Assembly: GCA_038146985.1 (NCBI GenBank)
Contig: JAYQSQ010000001.1
Coordinates: 434,001 to 498,000, forward strand
Direction of reading: 5' to 3'
DNA from: JADHLJ01 sp038146985
GTDB taxonomy: Bacteria > Pseudomonadota > Alphaproteobacteria > Thalassobaculales > Thalassobaculaceae
Length of the DNA stretch: 64,000 nucleotides
The translations under genes and the position numbers were made by a program. The notes under the pieces were generated by a model, which was not told the origin of the DNA, did not search any database, and saw only the letters and a program-made list of their open reading frames with translations. Positions 34,575 through 44,169 of this stretch are shown one piece after another. Every line of letters begins with the position of its first letter. The stretch's first letter is position 1.

Positions 34575-36151
34575 CGCCGCATGAAATAATGGTCACCCTT
34601 ATGGTGATCGGCGTCTGCGGCTCGCTGATGCTCGGTTTTCCGGTTTCCTTCACTCTCGCCGGCGCCTCGATGATCTTCGGGTTGATCGGCTATTTCTTCG
34701 ATGTTTTCTCGCTGTCTTTCTTCGGGGTCCTGCCGAACCGCATTTTCGGCGTGATGACCAACGAGGTGCTGATCGCGGTGCCGCTTTTCGTCTTCATGGG
34801 CGTGATGCTTGAGCGATCCAAGGTCGCCGAGGAGTTGCTCGACACCATGGGCGCCTTGTTCGGAAGAATGAGCGGCGGTCTTGGTATCTCCGTCTGTGTG
34901 GTCGGGGCCTTGCTCGCGGCGTCCACCGGCATCGTCGGCGCCACCGTGGTGACCATGGGCCTCTTATCCCTGCCGACCATGCTGAGGCGCGGCTACAATC
35001 CTCAGCTGGCGACAGGCGTGATTGCGGCCTCGGGCACCTTGGGGCAGATCATTCCTCCGTCGATCGTGCTGGTTGTGCTGGGTGACCAGATTTCCAACGC
35101 GCATCAGGAAGCGCAGCGGTCGTTGGGCAACTGGTCTCCGGACCCGGTCTCCGTCGGCGACCTGTTCGCGGGCGCCCTGATCCCGGGTCTGGTTCTGGTC
35201 GGGCTTTATGCGCTGTATACGGGAGTGGTCTGCGCGGTGAAGCCGTCCATGGGGCCGGCGATCCCGCGCGAGGAACTGACGGACGGCGAGGGCGGTAGCC
35301 TTTTCAACCGGGTGCTGCACGCGCTGGTGGCGCCGGCGGTCCTGATCGTCGCGGTGCTGGGCTCGATCCTCGTGGGTATCGCGACGCCGACCGAGGCGGC
35401 GGCCGTCGGCGCGATGGGGGCGACGCTGCTGGGCGGCCATCGCCTGGCGCCGGACAAGGGCCTGCCGATCTATGTCGGCGTTGCCTCGATCGTCGCGCTG
35501 CTGGTCTTGGTCGGCAACTTCGATCTGCGGGTGGCGCGCGATGTTATCAGCGGTGTCGAATGGGCAGCCATCTGGGCCGCCGCGATTGCCTGTGTCGGCG
35601 CGACTTGGGGTGTCCTGGTGTGTCTGATGCGGGTGTACAAGGACGGTACCCTGCGTGAGGTCAACCACCAGACCATCCGCATCAGCGCCATGGTCTTCGG
35701 CATCGTCATCGGCGCGCAGCTTTTCTCGCTGGTGTTCCGCGGATTTGGTGGCGACGACATCGTCCACGACATTCTCGTCGGTCTGCCGGGCGGCACCGTC
35801 GGCGCGGTCTTTGTCGTGATGCTGGTGATGTTCATTCTGGGCTTTTTCCTGGATTTCATTGAGATCACCTTCGTCGTGGTACCGATCGTCGCGCCGATCC
35901 TCCTGAAGATGGATCTCGATCCGGTCTGGCTCGGTATCATGATCGCGGTCAACCTGCAGACCTCGTTCCTGACTCCGCCATTCGGGTTCGCTTTGTTCTA
36001 TCTGCGAGGCGTGGCGCCGCCGGAGGTGACCACCGGGATGATCTACAAAGGCATTATTCCCTTCGTGGCGATCCAGGTCGGCATGCTGGTGATTCTCGCC
36101 GTGTTCCCGGGCATGGCGACATGGCTGCCGAAGGTGATCTTCGGGTCTTGA
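34571..36151 (+). CDS. TRAP transporter large permease subunit (DctM family, long form)
   Basis: A 526-residue polytopic membrane protein, longer than the roughly 430 of classical DctM. Family segments are LGFPVSFTLAGASMIFG, VLIAVPLFVFMGVMLERS, ASTGIVGATVVTMGLLSLP and LQTSFLTPPFGFALFYLRG. The extra length lies after residue 290 and contains two additional hydrophobic helices (LPIYVGVASIVALLVLVGNF and VEWAAIWAAAIACVGATWGV). Coupled to dctQ by a four-base overlap. An aminotransferase follows 35 bases later and may handle the imported compound. Confidence 0.92.
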   Translation: MTPHEIMVTLMVIGVCGSLMLGFPVSFTLAGASMIFGLIGYFFDVFSLSFFGVLPNRIFGVMTNEVLIAVPLFVFMGVMLERSKVAEELLDTMGALFGRMSGGLGISVCVVGALLAASTGIVGATVVTMGLLSLPTMLRRGYNPQLATGVIAASGTLGQIIPPSIVLVVLGDQISNAHQEAQRSLGNWSPDPVSVGDLFAGALIPGLVLVGLYALYTGVVCAVKPSMGPAIPREELTDGEGGSLFNRVLHALVAPAVLIVAVLGSILVGIATPTEAAAVGAMGATLLGGHRLAPDKGLPIYVGVASIVALLVLVGNFDLRVARDVISGVEWAAIWAAAIACVGATWGVLVCLMRVYKDGTLREVNHQTIRISAMVFGIVIGAQLFSLVFRGFGGDDIVHDILVGLPGGTVGAVFVVMLVMFILGFFLDFIEITFVVVPIVAPILLKMDLDPVWLGIMIAVNLQTSFLTPPFGFALFYLRGVAPPEVTTGMIYKGIIPFVAIQVGMLVILAVFPGMATWLPKVIFGS

Positions 36152-36185
36152 ACGACGAAACCGCCGAACCGGTGGGAGCCGAGCG

Positions 36186-37511
36186 ATGTCGCATATCTTT
36201 CCGCGTCATACCAAAGCGTCCACACCGCTCGCCGTCGGCGGCGAGGGCTGCTATCTGATCGACAGCAGCGGCAAACGCTATCTCGACGGCTCCGGTGGGG
36301 CGGCTGTGTCCTGTCTCGGTCATGGTGATCCGGAAGTGACCGCCGCCATCAAGGCGCAGCTCGACGAACTCGCCTTTGCGCATACCGGTTTCTTCACCAA
36401 CCGACCCGCCGAAGATCTGGCGGATCTTCTCATCGGGAACGCGCCGGGCACGCTCGACCGGGTTTACCTGGTCTCCGGCGGCTCGGAAGCGAACGAGGCG
36501 GCGATCAAGCTGGCGCGGCAATACCATGTCGAGCGGGGGGAGCCGCAGCGCCGCCACCTGATCGCGAGACGTCAGAGCTATCACGGCAACACGCTCGGGG
36601 CGCTCTCAGCCGGCGGGAACGAATTGCGGCGCGAACCCTTCCGTCCGCTGCTGATCGACGTCACCCATATCGACCCGTGCTACGAGTACCGGCTGCGCGA
36701 GGAGGGCGAGAGCCTTGAGGAATACGGCCGCCGCGCCGCCGATCTCCTCGAGGCAGAAATCCAGCGGCTCGGACCCGAGAACGTCATGGCCTTCATGGCC
36801 GAGCCGGTGGTCGGCGCGACTGCCGGAGCCCTGGTCCCAGCGCCGGGATACTTCAAGCGCATCCGCGAGATCTGCGACACCCATGGCGTGTTGCTGATCC
36901 TGGACGAGGTGATGTGCGGCATGGGCCGGACCGGCACCCTGTTCGCCTGCGAGCAGGACGGCATCGCGCCGGATATCGTCTGCATTGCCAAGGGTCTCGG
37001 CGCGGGCTATCAGCCGATCGGCGGCATGCTCTGCACGTCGGAGATCTATCAGACCATCGCCGACGGCTCCGGCTTCTTTCAGCACGGTCACACCTATCTC
37101 AGCCATCCGGTCGCCTGTGCCGCCGGCCGGGCGGTGGTTTCGGCTGTCCTGAACCGGGGGCTCCTGAGCCGGGTCAAGGCACAGGGCGTCAAGTTGACGG
37201 CGGCATTGAATGAACGATTTGGCCAGAACCCCCATGTCGGCGATATCCGGGGGCGCGGGCTGTTCCAGGCCCTCGAATTCGTTGCCGACCGCGAGACCAA
37301 GATGCCGTTCGATCCGGCACTTGGAGTCAACGGCAAGGTGAAAAAGGCGGCCTTGGAGGCCGGGCTCGTCTGCTATCCCATGGGCGGGACTGTCGATGGG
37401 CGTGCCGGAGACCATGTGCTGATCGCGCCGCCCTTCATCATCGAGGATGCCCAGATCACCGAACTGGTCGACAAGCTCGACGTTGCGGTAAAAGCGGCGG
37501 TGGGCGGTTAG
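36186..37511 (+). CDS. Class-III pyridoxal-phosphate aminotransferase
   Basis: A 441-residue fold-type I aminotransferase of class III (omega-amino acid, 4-aminobutyrate, taurine and diaminobutyrate types). Motifs visible: GGSEANEAAIKLARQYH near residue 99, RRQSYHGNTLGALS, the PLP-phosphate region LILDEVMCGMGRTG, and the active Lys in IAKGLGAGYQPIGGML. The ATG is preceded by GGTGGGAGCC. It is the last gene of the apparent TRAP operon, so a transported amino or keto acid may be its substrate. The exact amino donor is unresolved. Confidence 0.92.
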   Translation: MSHIFPRHTKASTPLAVGGEGCYLIDSSGKRYLDGSGGAAVSCLGHGDPEVTAAIKAQLDELAFAHTGFFTNRPAEDLADLLIGNAPGTLDRVYLVSGGSEANEAAIKLARQYHVERGEPQRRHLIARRQSYHGNTLGALSAGGNELRREPFRPLLIDVTHIDPCYEYRLREEGESLEEYGRRAADLLEAEIQRLGPENVMAFMAEPVVGATAGALVPAPGYFKRIREICDTHGVLLILDEVMCGMGRTGTLFACEQDGIAPDIVCIAKGLGAGYQPIGGMLCTSEIYQTIADGSGFFQHGHTYLSHPVACAAGRAVVSAVLNRGLLSRVKAQGVKLTAALNERFGQNPHVGDIRGRGLFQALEFVADRETKMPFDPALGVNGKVKKAALEAGLVCYPMGGTVDGRAGDHVLIAPPFIIEDAQITELVDKLDVAVKAAVGG

Positions 37512-37745
37512 ACACGCGCTTAACGCTTCTTGCCACAAGCCCTTGCATCCGCTTTGGCGCGGTGGATATTCCTGTCGCGATCGGCCGGAACATTGCCGTT
37601 ATTGACGACCTGTCGATCGAAAGATCGAAGCGAGCATCACGACCGCCATCCTTGATGGGGCGGCTCATACACGGTATTAGACGCCCATTCATTTCACTAT
37701 GACCGGCACGCCCGGCCGCGACGGTCGGGGACTTCGCGTCGGCTC

Positions 37746-39674
37746 TTGGACGCCCGACCCGTGAGCAGCACCACCGCTCCCAGCAATGCCGAACCTTCCG
37801 ACGCCGGATTGGAGGACGGGCTCAGCAATACGCCGCGCGCGCAGCAGTTCGCCGAGGGCAACAAGCTCGAAGTCGGCATCCTATGGCGCATCCTTCGGAT
37901 GGGGCTGGCGCATCGCTGGCGCATGGCGACGGCGGTGGGGGCGACGATCGCGGCGGCGATCTTTCAACTGTTCATCCCGCGCTATGTGGGCGAGGCGGTT
38001 GATCACGCCCAAGGATTGCTGGGATTGGGCACTGTTTCCCCTGAAATGGCCCAGGAGGCGCTATGGGGCGCCGGAATGATGGTGCTGTTCTTCAGCATTC
38101 TGCGCGGCCTTTTCACCTTGCTGCAGAACTATCACGGCGAGGGAATAGGCCACTGCATCGGCTACGAGCTTCGGCTCTCTTTCTATGAGCAGGTACAGCG
38201 CCTCTCGTTCAGCTTCCATGACAAGGTCCACACCGGTGACCTGATCACCCGAGGCATGTTGGATCTCGAAGGGGTGCGGATGTTCATCAGCACCGGCGTC
38301 ATTCGGACGGTGCTGCTGACCGTCCTGATCGGCGGCAGCGCCTGGCTGCTGATGGGCTCCAACCTGGTTCTCGGCCTGTTGGCCCTGTCCTTCGTGCCCT
38401 TCGTCGGCTGGCGCTCGGCCGTGGCGCGGCTGAAGCTCCGGTGGATGTGGCTGCTGATGCAGGAACGGCTGTCGGTGATCACCCGGCGGATGGAGGAAAA
38501 TCTCACCGGCATCCGCGTTGTCCGTGCCTTCGGCGCCCAGAAGTTCGAATTGGAACAGTTCGAGACCGCGTCCACCGACGCCCTGGAGGTCGCGATCCAA
38601 CGGGTCACCGTGCGGGTCTCCAACACCACGGTCATGAGCTTCGCCTTCTTCGCCTCGATGGTTCTGGTGCTCTGGGTCGGCGGGCTGCAGGTGATCGACG
38701 GCGAGATCACCGTCGGCGTGCTGGCCGAGGTGCTGACCTTCATGATGATCCTCCAGATGCCGGTACGCCAGATCGGGATGATGGTGAATTCCTTTGCCCG
38801 CGCCTCGACCTGCGGCGCCCGGTTGTTCGAGGTGATCGACCGCGAGCCCCGGATCAAGGACCGGGCGGCCGCACCGGACCTCAAGCTCGAAAAGGGTGTT
38901 CTTAGTTTCGAGGATGTGCGGTTCAGTTTCGGGCCGGACTCCGCCGATACCAGGGTGCTGGACGGGGTCAGCTTTTCTGTCGGACCGGGCGAAACGCTCG
39001 GCATCGTCGGTCCGCCGGGTTCCGGCAAATCGACCATCGCGCATCTCGTGCCCCGGTTCTACGATGTGACCCGCGGGCGGGTGACCATCGACGGCCAGGA
39101 TATCCGCGAAGTCTCGCTCGATTCCCTGCGCGCCGCCGTCAGCGTCGTCCAGCAGGACGCCTTCCTGTTCACCGCCTCGATCGAGAACAACATTGCCTAT
39201 GGCGACCCCTGGTCCGACGGCGAGCGGATCGCCCGGGCCAACCGGTCGGCCCAGTTGCACGACTATGTCGCCAAGCTGCCGAGCGGTTATGAGACCCTGG
39301 TGGGAGAGCGCGGCGTCTCGCTGTCCGGCGGTCAGCGTCAACGCCTGTCGATCGCGCGCGGCATTCTGTCCAATCCCTCGATCCTGGTGTTCGACGATTC
39401 CACCGCCGCCGTCGATGCCGCCACCGAGCGGCGGATCAGGCTCGCCTTGCGGGAAGGCCAGGAAAAGCGCGCGACGGTTATCATCTCGCACCGGCTCGGA
39501 TCGCTCATGCACGCGGATGAAATTCTGTTTATCGAAGCCGGGCGCGTCGTCGAACGCGGCTCCCACGAAGCACTGATGAAGCATGGCGGGCGCTATCACG
39601 ATCTGTACCGTCTTCAGTCCCGGCCCGGCGACGACCATGGGGTCGACGTCGCGGCGATCGGAGAGACGCGATGA
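37746..39674 (+). CDS. ABC exporter half-transporter A (degenerate Walker B)
   Basis: A 642-residue fusion of an ABC type-I exporter membrane domain (roughly residues 60-350) and an ATPase domain. Walker A is GPPGSGKS at 422-429, the signature LSGGQ at 526-530 is intact, but Walker B reads ILVFDDS with D551 where the catalytic Glu normally stands; the H-loop His is at 582. The start is a TTG at 37746 (GTG at 37761 also possible). It overlaps the next half-transporter by four bases. With that partner it forms a heterodimer like BmrCD, TmrAB and TM287/288. Substrate unknown (lipid, drug or peptide). Confidence 0.92.
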   Translation: MDARPVSSTTAPSNAEPSDAGLEDGLSNTPRAQQFAEGNKLEVGILWRILRMGLAHRWRMATAVGATIAAAIFQLFIPRYVGEAVDHAQGLLGLGTVSPEMAQEALWGAGMMVLFFSILRGLFTLLQNYHGEGIGHCIGYELRLSFYEQVQRLSFSFHDKVHTGDLITRGMLDLEGVRMFISTGVIRTVLLTVLIGGSAWLLMGSNLVLGLLALSFVPFVGWRSAVARLKLRWMWLLMQERLSVITRRMEENLTGIRVVRAFGAQKFELEQFETASTDALEVAIQRVTVRVSNTTVMSFAFFASMVLVLWVGGLQVIDGEITVGVLAEVLTFMMILQMPVRQIGMMVNSFARASTCGARLFEVIDREPRIKDRAAAPDLKLEKGVLSFEDVRFSFGPDSADTRVLDGVSFSVGPGETLGIVGPPGSGKSTIAHLVPRFYDVTRGRVTIDGQDIREVSLDSLRAAVSVVQQDAFLFTASIENNIAYGDPWSDGERIARANRSAQLHDYVAKLPSGYETLVGERGVSLSGGQRQRLSIARGILSNPSILVFDDSTAAVDAATERRIRLALREGQEKRATVIISHRLGSLMHADEILFIEAGRVVERGSHEALMKHGGRYHDLYRLQSRPGDDHGVDVAAIGETR

Positions 39675-41545
39675 GCGTGGCCAGCGAAACCAACCATCCG
39701 CCGAAAGCGGTTGTCGGCTCCCAGGTCAGCCAGGACGAGGAGATGTTCGGCCGTGCTTTCGACGGCCGGGTGATTCGCCGCTTCTTAGGGTTTTGCCGGC
39801 CTTACCGTGTCGGTCTCGCCATCGCGATCCTTTCGGTCCTGGTGTACACCGCGACCCAGGTGGCGATCCCGCTGGTCGTGCTCTACGCGATCGACAACGC
39901 CCTGGTCGACGGGGTGCGTGACCGGGGCCTGCTGGAGATCGTAGTCGTGGTTTTCGCGGGTGTGGTGATCGTGAATTACGGCGCCAACTTCCTGCAGGAG
40001 AACTTGGTCGGCCGCGCCGCCGAGCGGGTGCTGATTGATCTTCGACGGGCGATGTTCACGCATCTGCAAAGCGTGTCGCTCTCCTTCATGGACCGCACCG
40101 AGGTCGGGCGCCTCATGTCACGCTTGCAGAGCGACGTGAACGCGCTGCAGGAGTTTCTTGAGACCTCGATCTTCGCCGTCGGTGACCTCGTGCTGCTGGT
40201 GGGCATCGTCGCGGTGCTGCTGGCTCTCGATTTCAATCTCGGCCTGCTGACCCTGTCGATCGTGCCGATCCTGTTCGTCATGCGGATCATCTGGCTGCCC
40301 CGGGCCCGCGAAGCCTTCATGAAGGCGCGCGAGGCCAATTCCATCGCCAATGGGGCGCTCGCCGAGGCTATTCACGGGGTGCGCACGGTCCAGGGCATGG
40401 TGCGCGAAAAGGTTAACTTCGCGCTCTATAACGACCGGGCGCGGCAGAACATGCTGGCGCATCTGAGGGCCGCGAAATTTGCCCAGGCCAATGTGCCCAT
40501 CGTCGATACCCTGACCGGCGGCGCCATGGCCATCGTCATCGTGGTCGGCGGCAACCAGGTCCTGGGCGGGACCCTTGATCTCGGCGTGATGGTGGCGTTC
40601 ATCTTCTATGTCCAGCGCTTCTTCGACCCGATCCGCTCGCTGACCCTGCAATACAGTTTCATGCAGCGGGCCATGGTCTCGGGCCAGCGCATTCTCGAGG
40701 TGCTGGACGTGCCGATCGCGGTGCAGGACAAGCCGGACGCCATCGACATGAAGGAATGCGAAGGGTCGATCGCGTTCGAGAACGTCACTTTCGGCTACGT
40801 GAAAAATCAGCCGGTGCTGCGCAACGTCTCCTTTAAGGTGGCGCCGGGAGAGACCGTCGCTCTGGTCGGCCCGACGGGATCAGGCAAGACGAGCGTGACC
40901 GCCCTGGTGCATCGCTTCTATGACATCTGGGATGGCGCGGTGCGGGTCGGCGACCATGACGTGCGTGACATCACGCAGGATTCGCTCGGTCGGCACGTGG
41001 CGATGGTACTGCAGGAACCGTTCCTGTTCACCGGCAGTGTCTTCGACAATATCCGCTTCCGCAGCATCGAGGCGTCGCGCCAGGCGGTGATCGATGCGGC
41101 TAAGGCGGTCGGTGCCCATGATTTCATCGAAAAACTGCCGCAGGGCTATGACACGGTGCTGGAGCAGCGCGGCGCCAACCTGTCGCTCGGCCAGCGTCAG
41201 TTGCTGAGCTTCGCCCGCGCCATCGTCGCCGATACCAAGATTCTGATCCTGGACGAGGCGACCGCCAGCATCGACAGCTACACAGAGATGCAGATCCAGC
41301 AGGCCCTTGCGAAACTTCTCGAGGGGCGCACCGGCCTGGTGATCGCTCACCGCCTCGCGACGATCCGGGGATGCGACCGGATCATCGTGCTCCAGGACGG
41401 CGAGATCCGTGAGGAAGGCACCCACGACGCGCTGATCGCCGCCAAGGGCATGTATGCGGGGCTTTACACGCTGAACTACGCGTCCTTCGACGACGTACCG
41501 GACGACCTTGCCGACGAGTTGGCCGACGCGGGCTCGACGACCTAG
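39671..41545 (+). CDS. ABC exporter half-transporter B (degenerate signature motif)
   Basis: A 624-residue exporter half with membrane domain (residues about 35-330) and ATPase domain. Walker A GPTGSGKT starts at residue 400, Walker B ILILDEA has the catalytic E529, and the signature is LSLGQ (504-508) instead of LSGGQ. Together with half A, which has the altered Walker B, this predicts one active and one inactive ATP site, the active one formed from this Walker B and the partner LSGGQ. The stop codon overlaps, on the opposite strand, the stop of the convergent CoA ligase gene (shared CTAG at 41542-41545). Confidence 0.92.
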   Translation: MSVASETNHPPKAVVGSQVSQDEEMFGRAFDGRVIRRFLGFCRPYRVGLAIAILSVLVYTATQVAIPLVVLYAIDNALVDGVRDRGLLEIVVVVFAGVVIVNYGANFLQENLVGRAAERVLIDLRRAMFTHLQSVSLSFMDRTEVGRLMSRLQSDVNALQEFLETSIFAVGDLVLLVGIVAVLLALDFNLGLLTLSIVPILFVMRIIWLPRAREAFMKAREANSIANGALAEAIHGVRTVQGMVREKVNFALYNDRARQNMLAHLRAAKFAQANVPIVDTLTGGAMAIVIVVGGNQVLGGTLDLGVMVAFIFYVQRFFDPIRSLTLQYSFMQRAMVSGQRILEVLDVPIAVQDKPDAIDMKECEGSIAFENVTFGYVKNQPVLRNVSFKVAPGETVALVGPTGSGKTSVTALVHRFYDIWDGAVRVGDHDVRDITQDSLGRHVAMVLQEPFLFTGSVFDNIRFRSIEASRQAVIDAAKAVGAHDFIEKLPQGYDTVLEQRGANLSLGQRQLLSFARAIVADTKILILDEATASIDSYTEMQIQQALAKLLEGRTGLVIAHRLATIRGCDRIIVLQDGEIREEGTHDALIAAKGMYAGLYTLNYASFDDVPDDLADELADAGSTT

Positions 41546-43194
41546 CGCGTGCCGTCGATCTCCCGCGCGAGTTCCACTTTCAGACCAGGCTTATGGATCT
41601 TGCCGGTCGCGGTGCGCGGGAAGGCCTCACCCGATCGGATCGCGATATGGGAGGGGACCTTGTAGGAGGCGAGCTGGGCCCGGCAATGAGCGATCAGGTC
41701 CGCCGTCGTGGCATCCGCGCCGTCCTCCAACTCCACCGCCGCGGCGACGATTTCGTCCTTGGCCGGGTCCGGTACGCCGACCACATAGGCCTGCTTCACG
41801 GCGGGATGCTGCGCCAGGACTTCCTCGACTTCCAGCGGCGCGACATTGACGCCGCCGGTCTTGATCATCTCTTTCAGGCGGCCGCGATAGCGGACCCGCC
41901 CGTCCTCGCCGATCATGCCGAGGTCACCAGTCAGGAAGTAGCCATCCGCATCGAAGGTCGCGATGGTCTGTTCCGGCGCCCGGAAATAGCCGGGGGTGAC
42001 ATAGCCGGCGACGGCGAGTTCTCCAACAGTGCCCGTGGGTAGCGGCGCGCGGGTCTCCGGATCGACCGCCCGGATGGTCATGCCGGGCAGGGGCTCTCCC
42101 TGGCTGTGGAGGCGCAGATCCAAGTCGTCCGAGGCATCGCAGACCGCGCAATTACCGTAGGTCTCGGTCGAGCCATAGACATTGCAGAGTTCCGGCGCCT
42201 GAAGGGCATCGATGATGAACGAGATATCCTCCGGCAAGCCGATGGTAAGCCCGGTGCGCATTGAGGCGACCCGCGCCTGCGACCAGGATGAATGCTCGCG
42301 GATCGCCCTTGCCATGTTGGCCATGCCATAGAAGACGGTGCAGCCCTCGGTCTCCATCAGGTCCAGAGCCTCGCCTGCATCGAAACTCTCGTGCAGGACC
42401 AGAGCACCGCCATGGGTCATCACGGCGGGCAGGGCGTTGGCCGAGCCGAAAGACCAGAACAGCGGCACCGCGAACCACAGCCGATCCACTGGTCCGAGAT
42501 GCATCCGTTCGCCGATGTCGAAGCCGTTGGCGATCAGGTGGCCATGGGCGAGGGTGACACCCTTGGGATCGGCGGTGGAGCCGGATGTGTAAAGAATGAA
42601 GCAGATGTCCTTCGCCGACACTTTCGCCTGCACGGTGCTCAAGGCCGCAGGGGAGACCGCCTCGCCACGGGCCAAGAAATCGTTCCAGCCGACGATGGCA
42701 CCCGCGCTCTCTCCATCGACCGCGACGATCGTGCGCAGTTCCGGCAGGGCGGGCGCGTGCAGCGATCCGGGAGCCGCGCTCATGATTTCCGGACAAAGCT
42801 CGCGGAGGACGTCGATGAACCGGCGGCCCCGCACCTCGCCCACGCTGATCAGCGCCACCGCGCCGGAATGTTCCAAGATCCAGGCAAGTTCCCGCGGCGT
42901 GGAGAAAGTGCTTATGGCGGTGGTGGTCGCGCCGATCTTGGCGACGGCGAAGGCGGCAATCAACCATTCCGGACGGTTGGCCGCGAGCAGGCCGACCCGG
43001 TCTCCCGGCTTGATCCCGATCGAAAGGAGGGCCCGGGCGAAGCGGTCGGTCTCCTCGCGCCAATCGGCATAGCTCAACCGCGTCTCGCGCCAGACGATCG
43101 CCTCGGCATCACCTTGAATGCCGGCGATTTCATCCAGCAAATCGCCGAGGGTCCGGCTTTTTGGTCTTAGGGCCACGGCCTCAGGTTCCTTCAA
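41542..43194 (-). CDS. AMP-dependent acyl-CoA synthetase/ligase
   Basis: A 550-residue ANL-superfamily CoA ligase that activates a carboxylic acid via an acyl-adenylate. It has the P-loop ICFILYTSGSTADPKGVTLAHG (in pieces YTSGSTADPKG), A5-type YGSTETYGN, GDLGMIGEDGRVRYRGR, KEMIKTGGVNV and the C-terminal catalytic Lys region PRTATGKIHK. The start is uncertain: TTG at 43194 or GTG at 43176 with AAGGA upstream. The substrate is not readable. Downstream on the same strand lies nothing else; an enoyl-CoA hydratase lies upstream beyond a repeat, suggesting a shared acyl-CoA pathway. Confidence 0.9.
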   Translation of the reverse strand: MKEPEAVALRPKSRTLGDLLDEIAGIQGDAEAIVWRETRLSYADWREETDRFARALLSIGIKPGDRVGLLAANRPEWLIAAFAVAKIGATTTAISTFSTPRELAWILEHSGAVALISVGEVRGRRFIDVLRELCPEIMSAAPGSLHAPALPELRTIVAVDGESAGAIVGWNDFLARGEAVSPAALSTVQAKVSAKDICFILYTSGSTADPKGVTLAHGHLIANGFDIGERMHLGPVDRLWFAVPLFWSFGSANALPAVMTHGGALVLHESFDAGEALDLMETEGCTVFYGMANMARAIREHSSWSQARVASMRTGLTIGLPEDISFIIDALQAPELCNVYGSTETYGNCAVCDASDDLDLRLHSQGEPLPGMTIRAVDPETRAPLPTGTVGELAVAGYVTPGYFRAPEQTIATFDADGYFLTGDLGMIGEDGRVRYRGRLKEMIKTGGVNVAPLEVEEVLAQHPAVKQAYVVGVPDPAKDEIVAAAVELEDGADATTADLIAHCRAQLASYKVPSHIAIRSGEAFPRTATGKIHKPGLKVELAREIDGTR

Positions 43195-43229
43195 TTACTG
43201 ATAGAGTTCCATCCGGGATTGATCGTAGG

Positions 43230-43367
43230 CCGTCGCCCTGGCGAAAGGCAGGGGCTTGGACCGAAACAATCCACGCGCTCCGTCGTCCATTCGACCCGTC
43301 GTTTGCGGTAGCGAAAATCCATCACGCTGCATCATCGAAGCCCGGCCCTGCCTTTCGCCAGGGCGCC
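43230..43367. repeat. Palindromic intergenic element, family A copy 3
   Basis: CCGTCGCCCTGGCGAAAGGC at the left and GCCTTTCGCCAGGGCG at the right are near-complementary, 138 bases overall. It lies between the CoA ligase start and the enoyl-CoA hydratase stop, both on the minus strand, so it is within a probable operon. Confidence 0.85.
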
Positions 43368-43416
43368 AGGAAAGGGTATTGGTGATCCGAAAGGACTCAA
43401 CCATCACGCCTAACCC

Positions 43417-44169
43417 TCAGTACCGCGCCTTGCGCTTTTCGAGGAAGGCGGCGACGCCCTCGGAAAAATCGGGACTGGCGCGGACCTTGTCACCGAGTTG
43501 CTGGTCCAGCGGCTCTCGCGCCCTGGCGTGCTCCGCGATGGTGGCGCTGATCTGAGTCTTGACCGCCTGAACCGCCGAAGGGCTGTTGGCGGCGATCGCC
43601 TCCGCCTTGGCGAGCGCCCAGTCCATCAGGCCATCCGCGGCAACTACCTCGTTGATCAGTCCAAGCTGCGCGGCCGCTTCGGCGGTGATCAGCCGGCCTG
43701 TCAGAATGAGGTCCATGGCATGAACATGGCCGATCTGCTGGATCAGCTTCACGGTCGCGCCGCCGAAGGGATAGATCGACCATTTGACCTCCGGCAGGCC
43801 AAAGCGCGCGGTCGGCGTCGCGCCGCGAATGTCGGTCGACAGCATCAGTTCAACCCCGCCACCGACACAGTCGCCGTTGATCGCCGCGATAATCGGCTTG
43901 GAATAGGTGTCCGTCTTCAGGAGCGCATGGTTGACGATCGCCGCCATATCCACATCGGCGCTGAGGTCGCCGCTGATATCCGCGCCGACATTGAAGGCCC
44001 TCGTGCCGGCGCCGGTCAGGATGATGCAGCGCGTGTCGTCGGCCCCGAGCTCGTCCCACAACTTGCCGAGATCCGCCATCATCGTGCGGGTCATGGCGTT
44101 CAGGCGCGGCTGATTGTCGATGGTGACGACGGCGATATGGGCGCCGTGCCGGTCGAGGCGGATTTCCAT
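43417..44169 (-). CDS. Enoyl-CoA hydratase/isomerase family protein
   Basis: A 250-residue crotonase-fold protein. Motifs are the CoA-binding CIILTGAGTRAFNVGADI, the oxyanion segment AINGDCVGGGVELMLSTDI and GLPEVKWSIYPFGGA, with Glu residues in the expected catalytic areas. The ATG at 44169 follows AAGGAG; an ATG at 44208 in frame lacks one. It may hydrate an unsaturated CoA ester in a pathway with the ligase. Precise reaction (hydratase, isomerase or ring-opening) is uncertain, because the whole crotonase family shares these motifs. Confidence 0.9.
   Translation of the reverse strand: MEIRLDRHGAHIAVVTIDNQPRLNAMTRTMMADLGKLWDELGADDTRCIILTGAGTRAFNVGADISGDLSADVDMAAIVNHALLKTDTYSKPIIAAINGDCVGGGVELMLSTDIRGATPTARFGLPEVKWSIYPFGGATVKLIQQIGHVHAMDLILTGRLITAEAAAQLGLINEVVAADGLMDWALAKAEAIAANSPSAVQAVKTQISATIAEHARAREPLDQQLGDKVRASPDFSEGVAAFLEKRKARY

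Noticed and set aside
37512..37745. Possible small gene in the 234-base gap before the ABC exporter
   Set aside because: Short frames on both strands have no Shine-Dalgarno or family similarity. Only a TCGATC-GAAA-GATCGA hairpin at 37613-37628 is of note.
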